The notes: generated by a model not told the origin, from the letters alone. Shown: positions 17,444 to 26,215, counted from the stretch's first letter. The stretch is DNA of 52,627 nt from Natrinema thermotolerans DSM 11552 (GCA_000337115.1 AOIR01000048.1:50856-103482); one strand, 5' to 3'. A program made the numbers and translations.

Positions 17444-18976
17444 ATGAGCCAGCAAGCCACTGAACAGGTATACGGCCACTACATCGGCGGCAAGTGGACC
17501 GAGGGCTCGGGCGATACCTTCGCGAGCGAAAACCCCGCAACCGGCGAGACGCTGGCGACGTTCCGGCGAGGCACGGCGGCCGAGGTCGATCGGGCGCTCG
17601 CAGCGGCCGACGAGGCCTTCGAGGAGTGGCGCGCGCTGTCCTACATCGACCGGGCGGAGTACCTCTGGGACATCTACCACGAGCTGCGCGAACGCCATCA
17701 GGAACTCGGGGAGATCGTCACCAAGGAGTGTGGCAAGGAGATTTCCGAAGGAAAGGCGGACGTCACCGAGGCCTGGCACATGGTCGAGTGGGCGGCGGGC
17801 AACGCCCGCCACCCCCACGGCGACGTCGTGCCGTCGGAGGTCGCGGGCAAGGACTCCTACATGCGCCGCAAACCGCGGGGCGTCGTCGGCTGTATCACCC
17901 CGTGGAACTTCCCGGTCGCGATCCCGTTCTGGCACATGGCCATCGCGCTGGTCGAGGGCAACACCGTCGTCTGGAAGCCCGCCGAGCAGACCCCGTGGTG
18001 TGGCCAGATCATCGCCGAGATGTTCGAGGATGCGGGGATCCCCGACGGCGTCTTCAACATGGTCCAGGGCTTCGGCGACGCCGGCGCGGCGATCACCGAC
18101 GACGAGCGCGTCGACACCGTCCTCTTTACCGGCTCGGCCGAAGTCGGCCACGGGATCGCCGACAAAGTCGGGGGCGAACCCGGCAAGCTCGCGGCCTGCG
18201 AGATGGGCGGCAAGAACGGGATCGTCGTCACGGAGAACGCGGATATGGACACCGCGGTCCACTCCGCGGTCATGTCCAGCTTCAAGACGACCGGCCAGCG
18301 CTGTGTCTCGAGCGAGCGCCTGATCGTCCACGAGGACGTCTACGACGAGTTCAAGGAACGCTTCGTCGACATCGCCCAGGACATCGCGGTCGGTGACCCG
18401 CTCGAGGAGTCGACGTTCATGGGGCCGGCGATCGAGGCCGACCACGTCGAGAAGATCCGCCGGCACAACGAGTTGGCCCGCGAAGAGGGCGCGAACGTCC
18501 TGGTCGATCGATTCGAACTCGAGGACAGTGAGATCCCCGACGACCACGAAGACGGCCACTGGGTCGGCCCGTTCGTCTACGAGATCGACTACGAGTCCGA
18601 TCTGCGCTGTCTCAACGAGGAGTGTTTCGGCCCCCACGTCGCCCTCCTCGAGTACTCGGGGACGATCGAGGAGGCCGTCGAGATCCACAACGATACGCCC
18701 TACGGGCTGGCGGGGGCGATCATCTCGGAGGATTACCGGCAGCTCAACTACTTCCGCGACCACGCCGATATCGGACTCGCGTACGCGAACCTGCCGTGTA
18801 TCGGCGCGGAGGTCCAGTTGCCCTTCGGCGGCGTCAAGAAGTCCGGCAACGGCTACCCGAGTGCCCGCGAGGCCATCGAGGCCGTGACCGAACGCACCGC
18901 CTGGACGCTAAACAACGCCGACGAGATCGAGATGGCACAGGGGTTGTCGGCCGATATCACGACCTCCGAGGACTGA
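17444..18976 (+). CDS. Aldehyde dehydrogenase family protein
   Basis: NAD(P)-dependent aldehyde oxidation in the cytosol. It has 510 residues. Motifs are the GCITPWNFPVAIPFWHMAIAL segment, FTGSAEVGH, the general base Glu253 in CEMGGKNGIVV, and the nucleophile Cys287 in FKTTGQRCVSSERL. Near the C-terminus are NEECFGPHVALLEY and LPFGGVKKSGNG. The start MSQQATEQVYGHYIGGKW is nine codons inside the frame and has TTTTGA at -27. The EMGGKN signature instead of ELGGK(N/S) and the length recall the 2,5-dioxovalerate / aminoadipate-semialdehyde groups, but I cannot assign a substrate. Only distantly similar to the aldehyde dehydrogenase at 6847. Confidence 0.88.
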   Translation: MSQQATEQVYGHYIGGKWTEGSGDTFASENPATGETLATFRRGTAAEVDRALAAADEAFEEWRALSYIDRAEYLWDIYHELRERHQELGEIVTKECGKEISEGKADVTEAWHMVEWAAGNARHPHGDVVPSEVAGKDSYMRRKPRGVVGCITPWNFPVAIPFWHMAIALVEGNTVVWKPAEQTPWCGQIIAEMFEDAGIPDGVFNMVQGFGDAGAAITDDERVDTVLFTGSAEVGHGIADKVGGEPGKLAACEMGGKNGIVVTENADMDTAVHSAVMSSFKTTGQRCVSSERLIVHEDVYDEFKERFVDIAQDIAVGDPLEESTFMGPAIEADHVEKIRRHNELAREEGANVLVDRFELEDSEIPDDHEDGHWVGPFVYEIDYESDLRCLNEECFGPHVALLEYSGTIEEAVEIHNDTPYGLAGAIISEDYRQLNYFRDHADIGLAYANLPCIGAEVQLPFGGVKKSGNGYPSAREAIEAVTERTAWTLNNADEIEMAQGLSADITTSED

Positions 18977-19070
18977 GCCCGTTTCGCCCCACCCTATCAA
19001 CGACCGGCTTGCGTTTCAGATCCTACTCGGAAACGAATCGCTTATCCGGGGATTCGTGGAAGGGCCGGAC

Positions 19071-20261
19071 ATGAAAGCAGTCGTTCTCGCGGCGGGCCAA
19101 GGAACCCGAATGCGACCGCTGTCGGAATCGGTGCCGAAGCCGATGCTGCCGGTCGCTGACCGTCCGCTCGCGGCGCACACAGTCGACGCGGCGATCGAGG
19201 CCGGAGCCGACGAGATCGTCCTCGTGATCGGCTACGAGGCCGAGACGGTCCGTGACTACTTCGGCCCCGAGTACCGCGGGGTCCCCGTCTCCTACGCCGT
19301 TCAGGAGCGACAGGCCGGGACCGCCGACGCCGTCAACGCCGCTCGTGACCACCTCGAGGGCCCCTTCGCCGTCCTCAACGGCGACAACCTCTACGATCCG
19401 GCGGCGATCGACCGGCTGTTCGACGCCTGTCCCGCGATCTGTGCCATCGAAGTCGCGGCGCCGTCCAACTACGGCGTCCTGAGTACCGAGCCCGGCCACG
19501 ACGGCCGCGTCACCGAGGTCGTCGAGAAGCCCGCCGAGCCGCCGACGAACCTCGCCAACGCCGGGGCCTACGCCTTCCCCGCCGAAGCGCGCGAGTGGCT
19601 CGAGGTCCCCGCCAGCGAACGGGGCGAACACGAGATCACCGACGTCGTCGCGCGGGTGATCGAGGCGTTCGACGTGACGCCGGTCACCTTGGAGCGGTGG
19701 CTCGACGTCGGCCGCCCGTGGGAGCTGCTCGAAGCGAACGAGTGGAAGCTCGCCGCCCTCGAGCGCCGGATCGACGGCGACGTGAGCGACGACGCCACCC
19801 TCGAGGGATCGGTCGTCGTCGAGGACGGCGCGACCGTCGAACCCGGCGTCGTGATCGAGGGGCCGGCACTGATCCGCGAGGGTGCCGAAGTGGGACCCAA
19901 CGCCTACGTCCGCGGCGCGACGCTGATCGGCCGGGACGCGGAGATCGGCCACGCGGTCGAAGTGAAAAACAGCGTCGTCTCGCGCGGGACCTCGGTCAGT
20001 CACCTCTCCTACGTCGGCGACAGCGTCCTCGGGCGAAACGTCAACGTCGGCGCGGGGACGAACGTCGCCAACCTGCGCCACGACGACGCGGACATTCGGT
20101 TCACCGTCAAGGGCGAGCGCGTCTCGACCGGCCGCCGGAAGTTCGGCGTCGTCGCCGGCGACGGCGTCAAGACCGGCATCAACACGAGTCTGACCCCCGG
20201 ACTGCGACTCGAGGGCGGCGCGACCACGCGGCCCGGCGAAACCGTCGAGCGCGATCGGTAG
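19071..20261 (+). CDS. glmU: Bifunctional sugar-1-phosphate nucleotidyltransferase with left-handed beta-helix (GlmU-like)
   Basis: Likely makes an NDP-sugar (UDP-GlcNAc or dTDP/UDP-glucose) for surface glycans. It has 396 residues. The nucleotidyltransferase signature LAAGQGTRMRPL(S)ESVPKPML lies at residues 6-26. Substrate-pocket motifs are AVLNGDNLYD and VVEKPAEPPTNLANAGAYAF. Residues ~225-390 show hexapeptide repeats (TLEGSVVVEDGATVEPGVVI, AEVGPNAYVRGATLIGRDAE), i.e. a left-handed beta-helix acetyltransferase domain. This is the domain order of archaeal GlmU such as Sulfolobus ST0452. The start MKAVVLAAG is six codons inside the frame, with CTTATC centred 27 bases upstream. Confidence 0.88.
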   Translation: MKAVVLAAGQGTRMRPLSESVPKPMLPVADRPLAAHTVDAAIEAGADEIVLVIGYEAETVRDYFGPEYRGVPVSYAVQERQAGTADAVNAARDHLEGPFAVLNGDNLYDPAAIDRLFDACPAICAIEVAAPSNYGVLSTEPGHDGRVTEVVEKPAEPPTNLANAGAYAFPAEAREWLEVPASERGEHEITDVVARVIEAFDVTPVTLERWLDVGRPWELLEANEWKLAALERRIDGDVSDDATLEGSVVVEDGATVEPGVVIEGPALIREGAEVGPNAYVRGATLIGRDAEIGHAVEVKNSVVSRGTSVSHLSYVGDSVLGRNVNVGAGTNVANLRHDDADIRFTVKGERVSTGRRKFGVVAGDGVKTGINTSLTPGLRLEGGATTRPGETVERDR

Positions 20262-20333
20262 TCCGGCGGCGCGCTCGAGTCGCGCGTCGACGCGCCGGTC
20301 GCCCTTTCGGACAGCGTTGCGTCGGCAACATCG

Positions 20334-20339
20334 TTTATG
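20334..20339 (+). promoter_or_regulatory. TATA box for the 20364 gene
   Basis: TTTATG centred 27 bases before the ATG, consistent with a leaderless transcript. Confidence 0.5.
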
Positions 20340-20363
20340 GGGGATTAGTGACTTCTCCCGCAC

Positions 20364-21122
20364 ATGTCGACGGCGACGGTTCGCGGAACGATCAGGGGGA
20401 TGGGGCAGCGAGCGAATCCGGCCTTCGCGGTCGCGGTGATACTGATTCCGCTGGCCGCGCTGGGCTATGCGGTGACGGTCGCGACGGTCCAGCAACACAC
20501 CTACGTTCACGTGATGGCGGGAGTTCTCTGGACGGGGATCGACGTCTTCATGGGTGCCGTCCTCGGCCCGGTCATCGGCGGCTTGGACGACGAGGAGAGT
20601 TCGGCGGTGTTCCAGCGGCTCACGCCGAAGACGGCGTTTCTGCTCCCGTCGCTGGCCTTTGTCACCATCGCGGGCGGGATCACGCTGGCCCAGCGGATCG
20701 GACTCTTTCCCCACGCCGACGCGTGGCTGGCGCTGTTTACCGCGGTGAACGTGATCCCGATCCTGCTCCTGCTGGGCTGGCGACTGGACGCCTGGGACGA
20801 CCGCCGCTGGCAGATTCCGTTCGCCGTCGCGACGGTCGGCTCGCTGGCCTGGGTCGCCCTGACGATCGACGGGTTCGCGATGACCGAACCGACCGTCGCG
20901 GTGGCGCTTGTCCTCGTCACGGTCCTCTCGGTACAGGGCTTTGGCTTCCTGTTGCCCGGCGAGATCCGGATGTATCGCGAGATGCGCTCGGCCGAACCCG
21001 ATCCGTCGATCATCGCCGGGATCGGCAAGCAAAACGCGATGCTCGGCGGCGTCCAGGGCGTGTTTCAGTTACTCCTCATCCTCGATATGGTGTACCTGCG
21101 CTACGGCGGCTTCCCGTTCTGA
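20364..21122 (+). CDS. Seven-helix integral membrane protein (CopD/DUF2269-like)
   Basis: A 252-residue polytopic membrane protein with about seven helices. These include FAVAVILIPLAALGYAVTV, THVMAG-type YVHVMAGVLWTGIDVFMGAV, FLLPSLAFVTIAGGITL and ALVLVTVLSVQGFGFLLPG. The HVMAGVLWTG(I/A)D motif, with one His in helix 2, resembles CopD or DUF2269 membrane proteins, which often hold haem or metal. Function not assignable. Followed by the structured intergenic region. Confidence 0.7.
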   Translation: MSTATVRGTIRGMGQRANPAFAVAVILIPLAALGYAVTVATVQQHTYVHVMAGVLWTGIDVFMGAVLGPVIGGLDDEESSAVFQRLTPKTAFLLPSLAFVTIAGGITLAQRIGLFPHADAWLALFTAVNVIPILLLLGWRLDAWDDRRWQIPFAVATVGSLAWVALTIDGFAMTEPTVAVALVLVTVLSVQGFGFLLPGEIRMYREMRSAEPDPSIIAGIGKQNAMLGGVQGVFQLLLILDMVYLRYGGFPF

Positions 21123-21221
21123 CTCGACCGGGTCGCAGCCGCTCGTTCCGAACCGACCGTTCGCCCGCGGTGGCGCGCGCTGTTTATCCGTCCGAACGAC
21201 AGTGAGGGCGGATCGACGACG

Positions 21222-21311
21222 CTGCGCGAGGGATGAGTGAGTGACCGGAGGGAACGAACGAATCGGCTGGGGAGGGCGTGGCTACTCACTGCAGCCACGG
21301 TAGCAGGACGC
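21222..21311 (-). repeat. Dispersed intergenic element, copy 2 (inverted)
   Basis: On the minus strand it begins GCGTCCTGCTACCGTGGC, then CCACGCCCTCCCCAGCCGAT, and ends TCATCCCTCGCGCAG. This parallels the plus-strand copy at 17082-17169 over about 88 bases. The middle is the most diverged part. Confidence 0.7.
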
Positions 21312-21394
21312 TCCGTTCCGCTCGGGCGATTCAACTCCGATAATTCACGGCCCTCTCGCGAGTACGATATTTGACCTCGAGACGTTGCTTCAAG

Positions 21395-21560
21395 CGATCG
21401 GGCTGAAAGCGAGAGGCGAAAGGGTGGACGAGGAGGCGGGCGCGGTGTAACGCTCGGGCCCCGGGACCCGAGCGCGCGACGGGCCGGAGCGACGCGCAAT
21501 GCCGGGTAGACGTGAAAAGCGTCTGTGCCGGCAGCCAAACAAATGGCGTGGGAAAGTAAA
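21395..21560. ncRNA. Candidate structured RNA: three consecutive hairpins
   Basis: In the gene-free stretch 21123-21642 three stems follow one another. The first is an 8-bp GC stem 21451-21458/21467-21474 with an 8-base loop. The second is a two-part stem 21500-21505/21528-21533 enclosing 21508-21512/21520-21524. The third is a 4-bp stem 21534-21537/21544-21547. On the plus strand GATATTTG at 21365-21372 could be a TATA box about 25 bases before 21395. Strand is undecided, since the minus strand also has a T-run. No match to RNase P, SRP or tRNA features was found by eye. Confidence 0.35.
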
Positions 21561-21642
21561 AAGTCAGCGGTCGGCGAACCCGTGTCCGGCCCGCGGTCAC
21601 GGCCGTCCGTCCGGTCCCGTTACAGCCGCTGGTCCAGCCCCG

Positions 21643-22497
21643 TCACAGCCGTCGGTCCCGCAACGCGGGGAACTCCTCGCGGACCTCGGCGATCGTCGCC
21701 GGATCGATCTCGGCCGTGACCAGCGCCGGCTCGTCCCCGCTCGAGGAAAGCGCGACGCCCCAGGGATCGTAGACGCTCGAGCGGCCCAGCAGGGTCGCGT
21801 CGTCGAACTCGCCGGCCCCGTTGATCGTCGCGACGTAGGCCTGATTCTCGATGGCGCGGGCCCGCGAGAGCGTCTGCCAGTGTTCGATGCGGGGGTAGGG
21901 CCACGCGCTGGGGACCAACAGGAGTTCGACGCCGTCGTCGACCAGCCGTCGGTAGAGTTCGGGGAACCGCAGGTCGTAACAGGTCGTCACGCCGACGGTC
22001 AGGCCGCCGATCGTCGCCGTCTCGAGGCGCTGGCCGGGAACCAGCAGCTCGGACTCCGCGGACTCGTAGCCGAAGAGGTGGTGTTTCCGGTAGACCAGTT
22101 GCAGGTCGCCGTCGGCATCGAACAGAGCGGCGGTGTTCGCCAGCCCGTCGTCGGCCGGGGTCGGGACGCTCTCGGTCGCGGCGAGATCCTCGACGATCGT
22201 CCCCGCGAGGACGGCGACGTCGTGGTCGGCCGCGGCCGCGCGGAGCCGCCCGAACGTCTCGCCCGCGAACGGCTCCGCCTTGCGCGCGTAGAGATCGAAC
22301 GCGAAGTAGCCCACGTTGAACAGCTCCGGCAGGGCCACGAGGTCCGCGCCGCGGTCGGCGGCGCGAGCGATCGCCGCCAGCGCGCGGTCGACGTTGGCCT
22401 CGACCTCGCCGGCCTCGACGCGAATCTGTGCGAGCGCGATCGATAGCGAGTCCCCGGACTCACCGCCGTCGCGGTCGGCGTCCGTCTCGATGCTCAT
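21643..22497 (-). CDS. Carbon-nitrogen hydrolase (nitrilase superfamily, Nit2/omega-amidase-like)
   Basis: Hydrolyses a non-peptide C-N bond in the cytosol. It has 284 residues. The Glu-Lys-Cys triad is visible: Glu58 in LVALPELFNVGYF, Lys138 in YRKHHLFGYE, and Cys173 in VTTCYDLRFPELYR. The second glutamate region and RSSVYDPWGVALSS near the C-terminus also match. The YRKxHLF and CYDLRFPE motifs are closest to Nit/omega-amidase branches that repair deaminated glutathione or hydrolyse 2-oxoglutaramate; substrate not proven. It starts at the ATG with a short acidic N-terminal extension. Confidence 0.88.
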   Translation of the reverse strand: MSIETDADRDGGESGDSLSIALAQIRVEAGEVEANVDRALAAIARAADRGADLVALPELFNVGYFAFDLYARKAEPFAGETFGRLRAAAADHDVAVLAGTIVEDLAATESVPTPADDGLANTAALFDADGDLQLVYRKHHLFGYESAESELLVPGQRLETATIGGLTVGVTTCYDLRFPELYRRLVDDGVELLLVPSAWPYPRIEHWQTLSRARAIENQAYVATINGAGEFDDATLLGRSSVYDPWGVALSSSGDEPALVTAEIDPATIAEVREEFPALRDRRL

Positions 22498-22524
22498 ACC
22501 TCGAGCGTGGCGGCCCCACCACCG

Positions 22525-22959
22525 TTACTGTGTCGTCTGCAGGTCCCGCTCGAGGGCCCGCTGGAGGTTCCGCAGTTCGGAATCGAGGTTGCGCTTGAAG
22601 AACTTCTCGACGCCGGGGAGCTTGCCGTCGACGACGAAGTGGTTCTCGAGGCGCGTCCCGTCGTCGGTCTCGACGATCTCGTGTTCCCCGGTGACGTCCA
22701 TCACTTTCGACTTGCCGACGAATTTGACGTACTCGGGCGGTCGCCGGGTGACGTCTTCGGTGTTGACCGTCACCGTCTTGCGAACCAGCGGGATGGGCAG
22801 CGCCACCTGCCAGGTCACGCGTCGGCCGTCCGCGTCGTCGACGGCGTACTCCTCGACGACGCTGATCGCCCGGGCGCGGTTCGACGGGTCGGCGATGAAC
22901 TCCCAGACCCGCTCGGGCGACGCGGGCACGTCGAACGACCGGTCGACACGTACAGTCAT
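22525..22959 (-). CDS. SRPBCC / polyketide-cyclase-like lipid-binding fold protein
   Basis: A 144-residue START-like helix-grip protein. It has the typical opening MTVRVDRSFDVPASPERVWE followed by FIADPSNRA, a mid-domain DVTRRPPEYVKFVGKSKVMDV strand set and the long C-terminal helix VEKFFKRNLDSELRNLQRAL. Such proteins hold a hydrophobic ligand in a cavity; none can be named. The frame continues upstream of 22959 but the family start is clear. It lies 27 bases downstream of the nitrilase gene's start side, in the same orientation, so co-transcription is likely. Confidence 0.8.
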   Translation of the reverse strand: MTVRVDRSFDVPASPERVWEFIADPSNRARAISVVEEYAVDDADGRRVTWQVALPIPLVRKTVTVNTEDVTRRPPEYVKFVGKSKVMDVTGEHEIVETDDGTRLENHFVVDGKLPGVEKFFKRNLDSELRNLQRALERDLQTTQ

Positions 22960-23054
22960 GCCCGTACCTCTGCGATTGTTGGATAAAAAGGCCGTGGACC
23001 CATCGGCGGCGTCGACTCGAGTCGGGCCCGGCCGTCGCGGTCCGGCGTGGCCGG

Positions 23055-23279
23055 TCAACTGGTGGTGACTCGCCAGGTCGTCGACCGGGCACGACCCCAC
23101 TTCTCGATGTCGACCTCGTCGGCTTTCTCCGCGAGATGCGGGAGCCGAGCGCCGACCTGTTTCGACGAGAGTCCGATCGCGTCCGCGATGTTCTTCGCCC
23201 GGAAGTACTGTTCGCCGCGGGCCGCGCTCTCGCGGAGATACGAGAGGATCCGTTGCTCTTCGTCGGAGTAGTCCGTCAT
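23055..23279 (-). CDS. Small winged-helix protein (DUF7123-like)
   Basis: A 74-residue protein starting MTDYSDEEQRILSYLRESAA. The HTH core is YFRAKNIADAIGLSSKQVGARL and the wing is EVDIEKWGRARSTTWRVTTS. A stand-alone winged helix of this size could bind DNA as a dimer. Its sequence is typical of a conserved haloarchaeal family whose targets I do not know. It is separate from its neighbours by ~95-110 bases. Confidence 0.8.
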   Translation of the reverse strand: MTDYSDEEQRILSYLRESAARGEQYFRAKNIADAIGLSSKQVGARLPHLAEKADEVDIEKWGRARSTTWRVTTS

Positions 23280-23390
23280 CGTCCGTACGTCCCGCTAGGG
23301 GAGCAGCGCTCTTAACTGTTAACGGCAACGGCCCGCGATACCCAGCGAGCGGTCGAAACCGGAGGCATGTGGCCGGGGCTGCCGACGGCC

Positions 23391-23576
23391 TCAGTAGGAG
23401 AAGAGGTGGATCCCGACGACCGCCAGCGAGCTAAAGAGAACGGCCGCGGCGAATCCCCAGGCCGCCGTTATCTCCGGTGCGCCGACGAGCATCAGCAACG
23501 CGCCGATCACCGCGAGCGCACCCAGTGCGAGCGCCAGTCCAACGCCTTTGTCCGTCGTTTCGGATTCCGTAGCCAT
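23391..23576 (-). CDS. Small two-helix membrane protein (DUF7525-like)
   Basis: A 61-residue protein, MATESETTDKGVGLALALGA on, with two helices (GLALALGALAVIGALLMLVG and WGFAAAVLFSSLAVVGIHLF). The frame opens 13 codons earlier but the ATG at 23574-23576 gives the natural start. No function known. It lies between two regulatory-type genes in the same orientation. Confidence 0.7.
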   Translation of the reverse strand: MATESETTDKGVGLALALGALAVIGALLMLVGAPEITAAWGFAAAVLFSSLAVVGIHLFSY

Positions 23577-23720
23577 GCTCGGGGGTTGCGTGTGGGGTCC
23601 CTTAACTTCACCCATTCCTGACGGATCGGTGCGTCGAACGACACCGGTCGCTCAGCGACCGATGCGCGGAAAACCGACCGAACGGCTTCGCGTCGGGACG
23701 TCGCCGGCGCGACGACGGCG

Positions 23721-24752
23721 TCACTTGATCGTCGTGTGTTCGGACTCCTCGTTGAGCGCGAGGTTGGCCGCGATCTCCCCGTTTCGGGCCGCGTACTGGG
23801 CGGTCTGCTCGAGGCTGACCAGCACCTCCCGCACCCGAAGCAGATCCTCGTTGTCCATCTCCGGCAGCCCCGTGAGGATCTCGTCCTCGCGGGCGGAGAT
23901 CTCGTGGAAGAGCCCGCGGACCTCGTTGGACTTGTCGTAGTCGCGCTCGACGGCCGCCTCGACCGACTTGGTCGTGATCTCGTCGACCAGCTCGTTCAGT
24001 TCTCGGATCTCGCGCATCACGGCGCTCTCGACGTTCAACGTGTGGCCCTCCGTCTCGATGACGATGTCGGCGATGTCCTCGCCGTTGTCGGCAGTCAGCT
24101 CGAGGTTCTTCGCGATCGAGCGGTAGCCGATCAGCGGGAAGCCGGTGTTCAGGCCGACCGCCCGCGCGAGGTTGGGGTTCTGGTAGGCCGTAAAGATCAG
24201 CCGCAGGAGGAGGACGAAGATCTTGTTGGCCTGGCGCTCCCGGTTGAGCGCGCGCTGGGCCAGATCAGTGTTGCCGTGGGCAAGCGCCTTGATCCCCTCG
24301 CCGCGCATCGTCTGTCCCGTTCGCTCTAAGCGCTCGAGGAGGTTGTCGAGCGTGAAGTCCTCGGGGTCGACCGAACAGCGGATCGAGATACTCTCGGGGG
24401 TTTCCTCGATGACGCCCAGCCCCATCAGCTGGGTCTCGGCCTGGTAGACCGCGTTGATGTGATCCGACTCGAGCGCGCCGTCCTCGCGTTCGATGCGAAT
24501 GATCCGGCGGCCGAGGACGTACTGTGCGACGATCGCACGCTCGACGGCGTCGGCGTCGAGATCGTCGGTGTGGATGATCGCCTCCGTCTCCTCCGAACTC
24601 GCGGACTCGGGCATCACGGTCAGCGTGCCCTTACCGCTGGTTCGCAGTGAGACCTCGTCGCCCTTCTCGACGCCGTGTTCGGACGCCCACTCGGCCGGGA
24701 GCGTCATCGCGAGCGTCGACGGACCGAGTCGTTGGACTTTCCGCGTTTCCAT
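23721..24752 (-). CDS. PhoU-domain regulator with N-terminal AbrB/SpoVT domain
   Basis: A 343-residue cytosolic regulator. Residues 1-48 (METRKVQRLGPSTLAMTLPA to SLRTSGKGTLTVMPE) form a swapped-hairpin AbrB DNA-binding domain. Residues ~90-335 are two PhoU three-helix repeats, recognisable by LNRERQANKIFVLLLRLIFT and DIVIETEGHTLNVESAVMRE segments and DNEDLLRVREVLVSLEQTAQ. In archaea this fusion is thought to link phosphate status to transcription. No pst transporter genes are adjacent here. The start at METRK is chosen because the AbrB fold begins there. An AT-rich palindrome lies just upstream. Confidence 0.85.
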   Translation of the reverse strand: METRKVQRLGPSTLAMTLPAEWASEHGVEKGDEVSLRTSGKGTLTVMPESASSEETEAIIHTDDLDADAVERAIVAQYVLGRRIIRIEREDGALESDHINAVYQAETQLMGLGVIEETPESISIRCSVDPEDFTLDNLLERLERTGQTMRGEGIKALAHGNTDLAQRALNRERQANKIFVLLLRLIFTAYQNPNLARAVGLNTGFPLIGYRSIAKNLELTADNGEDIADIVIETEGHTLNVESAVMREIRELNELVDEITTKSVEAAVERDYDKSNEVRGLFHEISAREDEILTGLPEMDNEDLLRVREVLVSLEQTAQYAARNGEIAANLALNEESEHTTIK

Positions 24753-24787
24753 ACGGGCCCCTAGGCGGGACTTGACCTTAATCTTGA

Positions 24788-24806
24788 CTATATGGTCATT
24801 ATATAG
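24788..24806. promoter_or_regulatory. AT-rich palindrome in the AbrB-PhoU promoter
   Basis: CTATAT and ATATAG separated by GGTCATT, 36-54 bases before the AbrB-PhoU start. A TATATGG motif recurs at 24817-24825. This can serve as TATA element and operator at once, suggesting autoregulation. Confidence 0.45.
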
Positions 24807-24882
24807 CGCCGCATGGTTATATGGTTGATTTCCGTGGCCGTTTCGCACAACCCCTTATACGCTTCGAGCGTGACGGGGCCGG

Positions 24883-26025
24883 CTACACGACGTTGATCAG
24901 TCGCGTCGTGAACCGGCCGGTCCGGACCTGTACCCACCCACGGAGTCGCTCGTCGATCTCCTCGTCGTCAGTGTCGACGCGCAGCGAGTCGAGATCGTCG
25001 AGTTTCTCGTCGGACGCGACGATCTCGACCTCCTCGGCCCGTCGGATCACGGCCGGCGAGATCTGGTGGTTACCGCGGCCGAAAACAAAGCCCTGGCCGC
25101 CGATCGGCGAGACAACGATCGTGGCCGGCGACTCGAGTACCGAGAGGATCTCCGATTCGCCGGCGTCGCGGGCCAGCAACTCGCCTCCTGACTCCCCGTC
25201 TTCGGTCCCAGCACGCCAGACGTCGACGCCCAGCGGTGAGGGATCGATCCCCAACTCCGTCTCGATCGCGCCGACAGTGCTGCCGGGGCCGAAGACGTAG
25301 GTCCGGCCGGGCTCGACCTCGCGAGCGAACCCCGCTGCCAGCGAGTCGACGCTCCCGCTCGAGACCTGTTTGCCCGACTGGACCGCCGGCGCGACGGGGA
25401 CCGGGACGATCGCTTTGAGTTCCGTCCGGACCGCCCCCTCGCGGTAGGCGTCCTCGTCGATGTCGTTGACCTCGCGGCGCTCGACGCGGTCGAACTCGGC
25501 GGCGATCCGACCGGCGTCGGCCGGCGTCACGCCGAAGACCGACGAGTAGATCTTGACCCCGGCCGGCACGCCCAGCATCGGCGTCTCCCCGTCGGCTTCC
25601 ACGAGCGTCTCGGCGACGTCGACGGCGGTGCCGTCGCCGCCGACAAAAAAGACGAGATCGACGTCGGCCGCGAGCAACGCTCGGACGGCCGCGCGCGTGT
25701 CGTCGGCCGACGTCTCGGCCGTCTCGGGATCGGCAACCCGCGCCGGGCCGTCGGTCGCGTCGGCGGCGTCGGCCGGGTCGTAGACGATCTCGGGTTCGTA
25801 GCCGGCGTCCCGGACCGCGCGTTCGCCCATGACGCCCGCGGCCGTGGAGACCGCGAGGTCGGGGGCGCGGCGATGGAGCGACCGCAACGCCTCGCGGGCC
25901 CGGTCCGGGGCACGCGGCTCGGCACCGCGGCGGCGTGCCTCCTCGAGTTTCCCGTCGGTCCCCTTCAGCCCGACCCGACCGCCCATCCCCGCGATCGGGT
26001 TGACGACGACGCCGATGGACTCCAT
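24883..26025 (-). CDS. ATP-NAD kinase family protein
   Basis: A 380-residue protein of the NAD kinase / diacylglycerol kinase superfamily. MESIGVVVNPIAGMGGRVGL at the N-terminus and the nucleotide motif FFVGGDGTAVDVAETL (GGDGT at 129-133) are clear. Downstream PAGVKIYSSVFGVTPADAG and GKQVSSGS follow the archaeal ATP-NAD-kinase-like subfamily. The C-terminal TIVVSPIGGQGFVFGRGNHQ motif also fits it. It is longer than canonical PpnK (~290), so the substrate may not be NAD; some relatives act on other sugars or polyols. Its C-terminus is convergent with the AbrB-PhoU promoter region. Confidence 0.8.
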   Translation of the reverse strand: MESIGVVVNPIAGMGGRVGLKGTDGKLEEARRRGAEPRAPDRAREALRSLHRRAPDLAVSTAAGVMGERAVRDAGYEPEIVYDPADAADATDGPARVADPETAETSADDTRAAVRALLAADVDLVFFVGGDGTAVDVAETLVEADGETPMLGVPAGVKIYSSVFGVTPADAGRIAAEFDRVERREVNDIDEDAYREGAVRTELKAIVPVPVAPAVQSGKQVSSGSVDSLAAGFAREVEPGRTYVFGPGSTVGAIETELGIDPSPLGVDVWRAGTEDGESGGELLARDAGESEILSVLESPATIVVSPIGGQGFVFGRGNHQISPAVIRRAEEVEIVASDEKLDDLDSLRVDTDDEEIDERLRGWVQVRTGRFTTRLINVV

Positions 26026-26215
26026 ACCGGTCTCTGGGGAAGCCAGTCGGAAAGCCGTGTCGTGTCCTGCGGGCGGTGTTTGGCGGGTAGGCGATCGAAT
26101 CCTTCACTGGCGGCAGCGCGCGATCGAGGTCGAGCGGGACCCCCCGGGGTCGGGCGGCGTAGCCGACCCGCTCGCTTTCTGAACAATTAAGGGGGACGGG
26201 TACCGATCGCCGACT

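Noticed and set aside
19023-21032. A 669-codon open frame on the minus strand
   Set aside because: It lies antisense to glmU and the membrane protein; its translation is Asp/Arg/Gly-rich text without motifs. Long antisense frames are normal at this GC content.
21331-21600. An 89-residue minus-strand protein in the hairpin region
   Set aside because: Sequence is basic and motif-free, and the hairpins explain the base pattern better; protein conservation would be needed to revive it.
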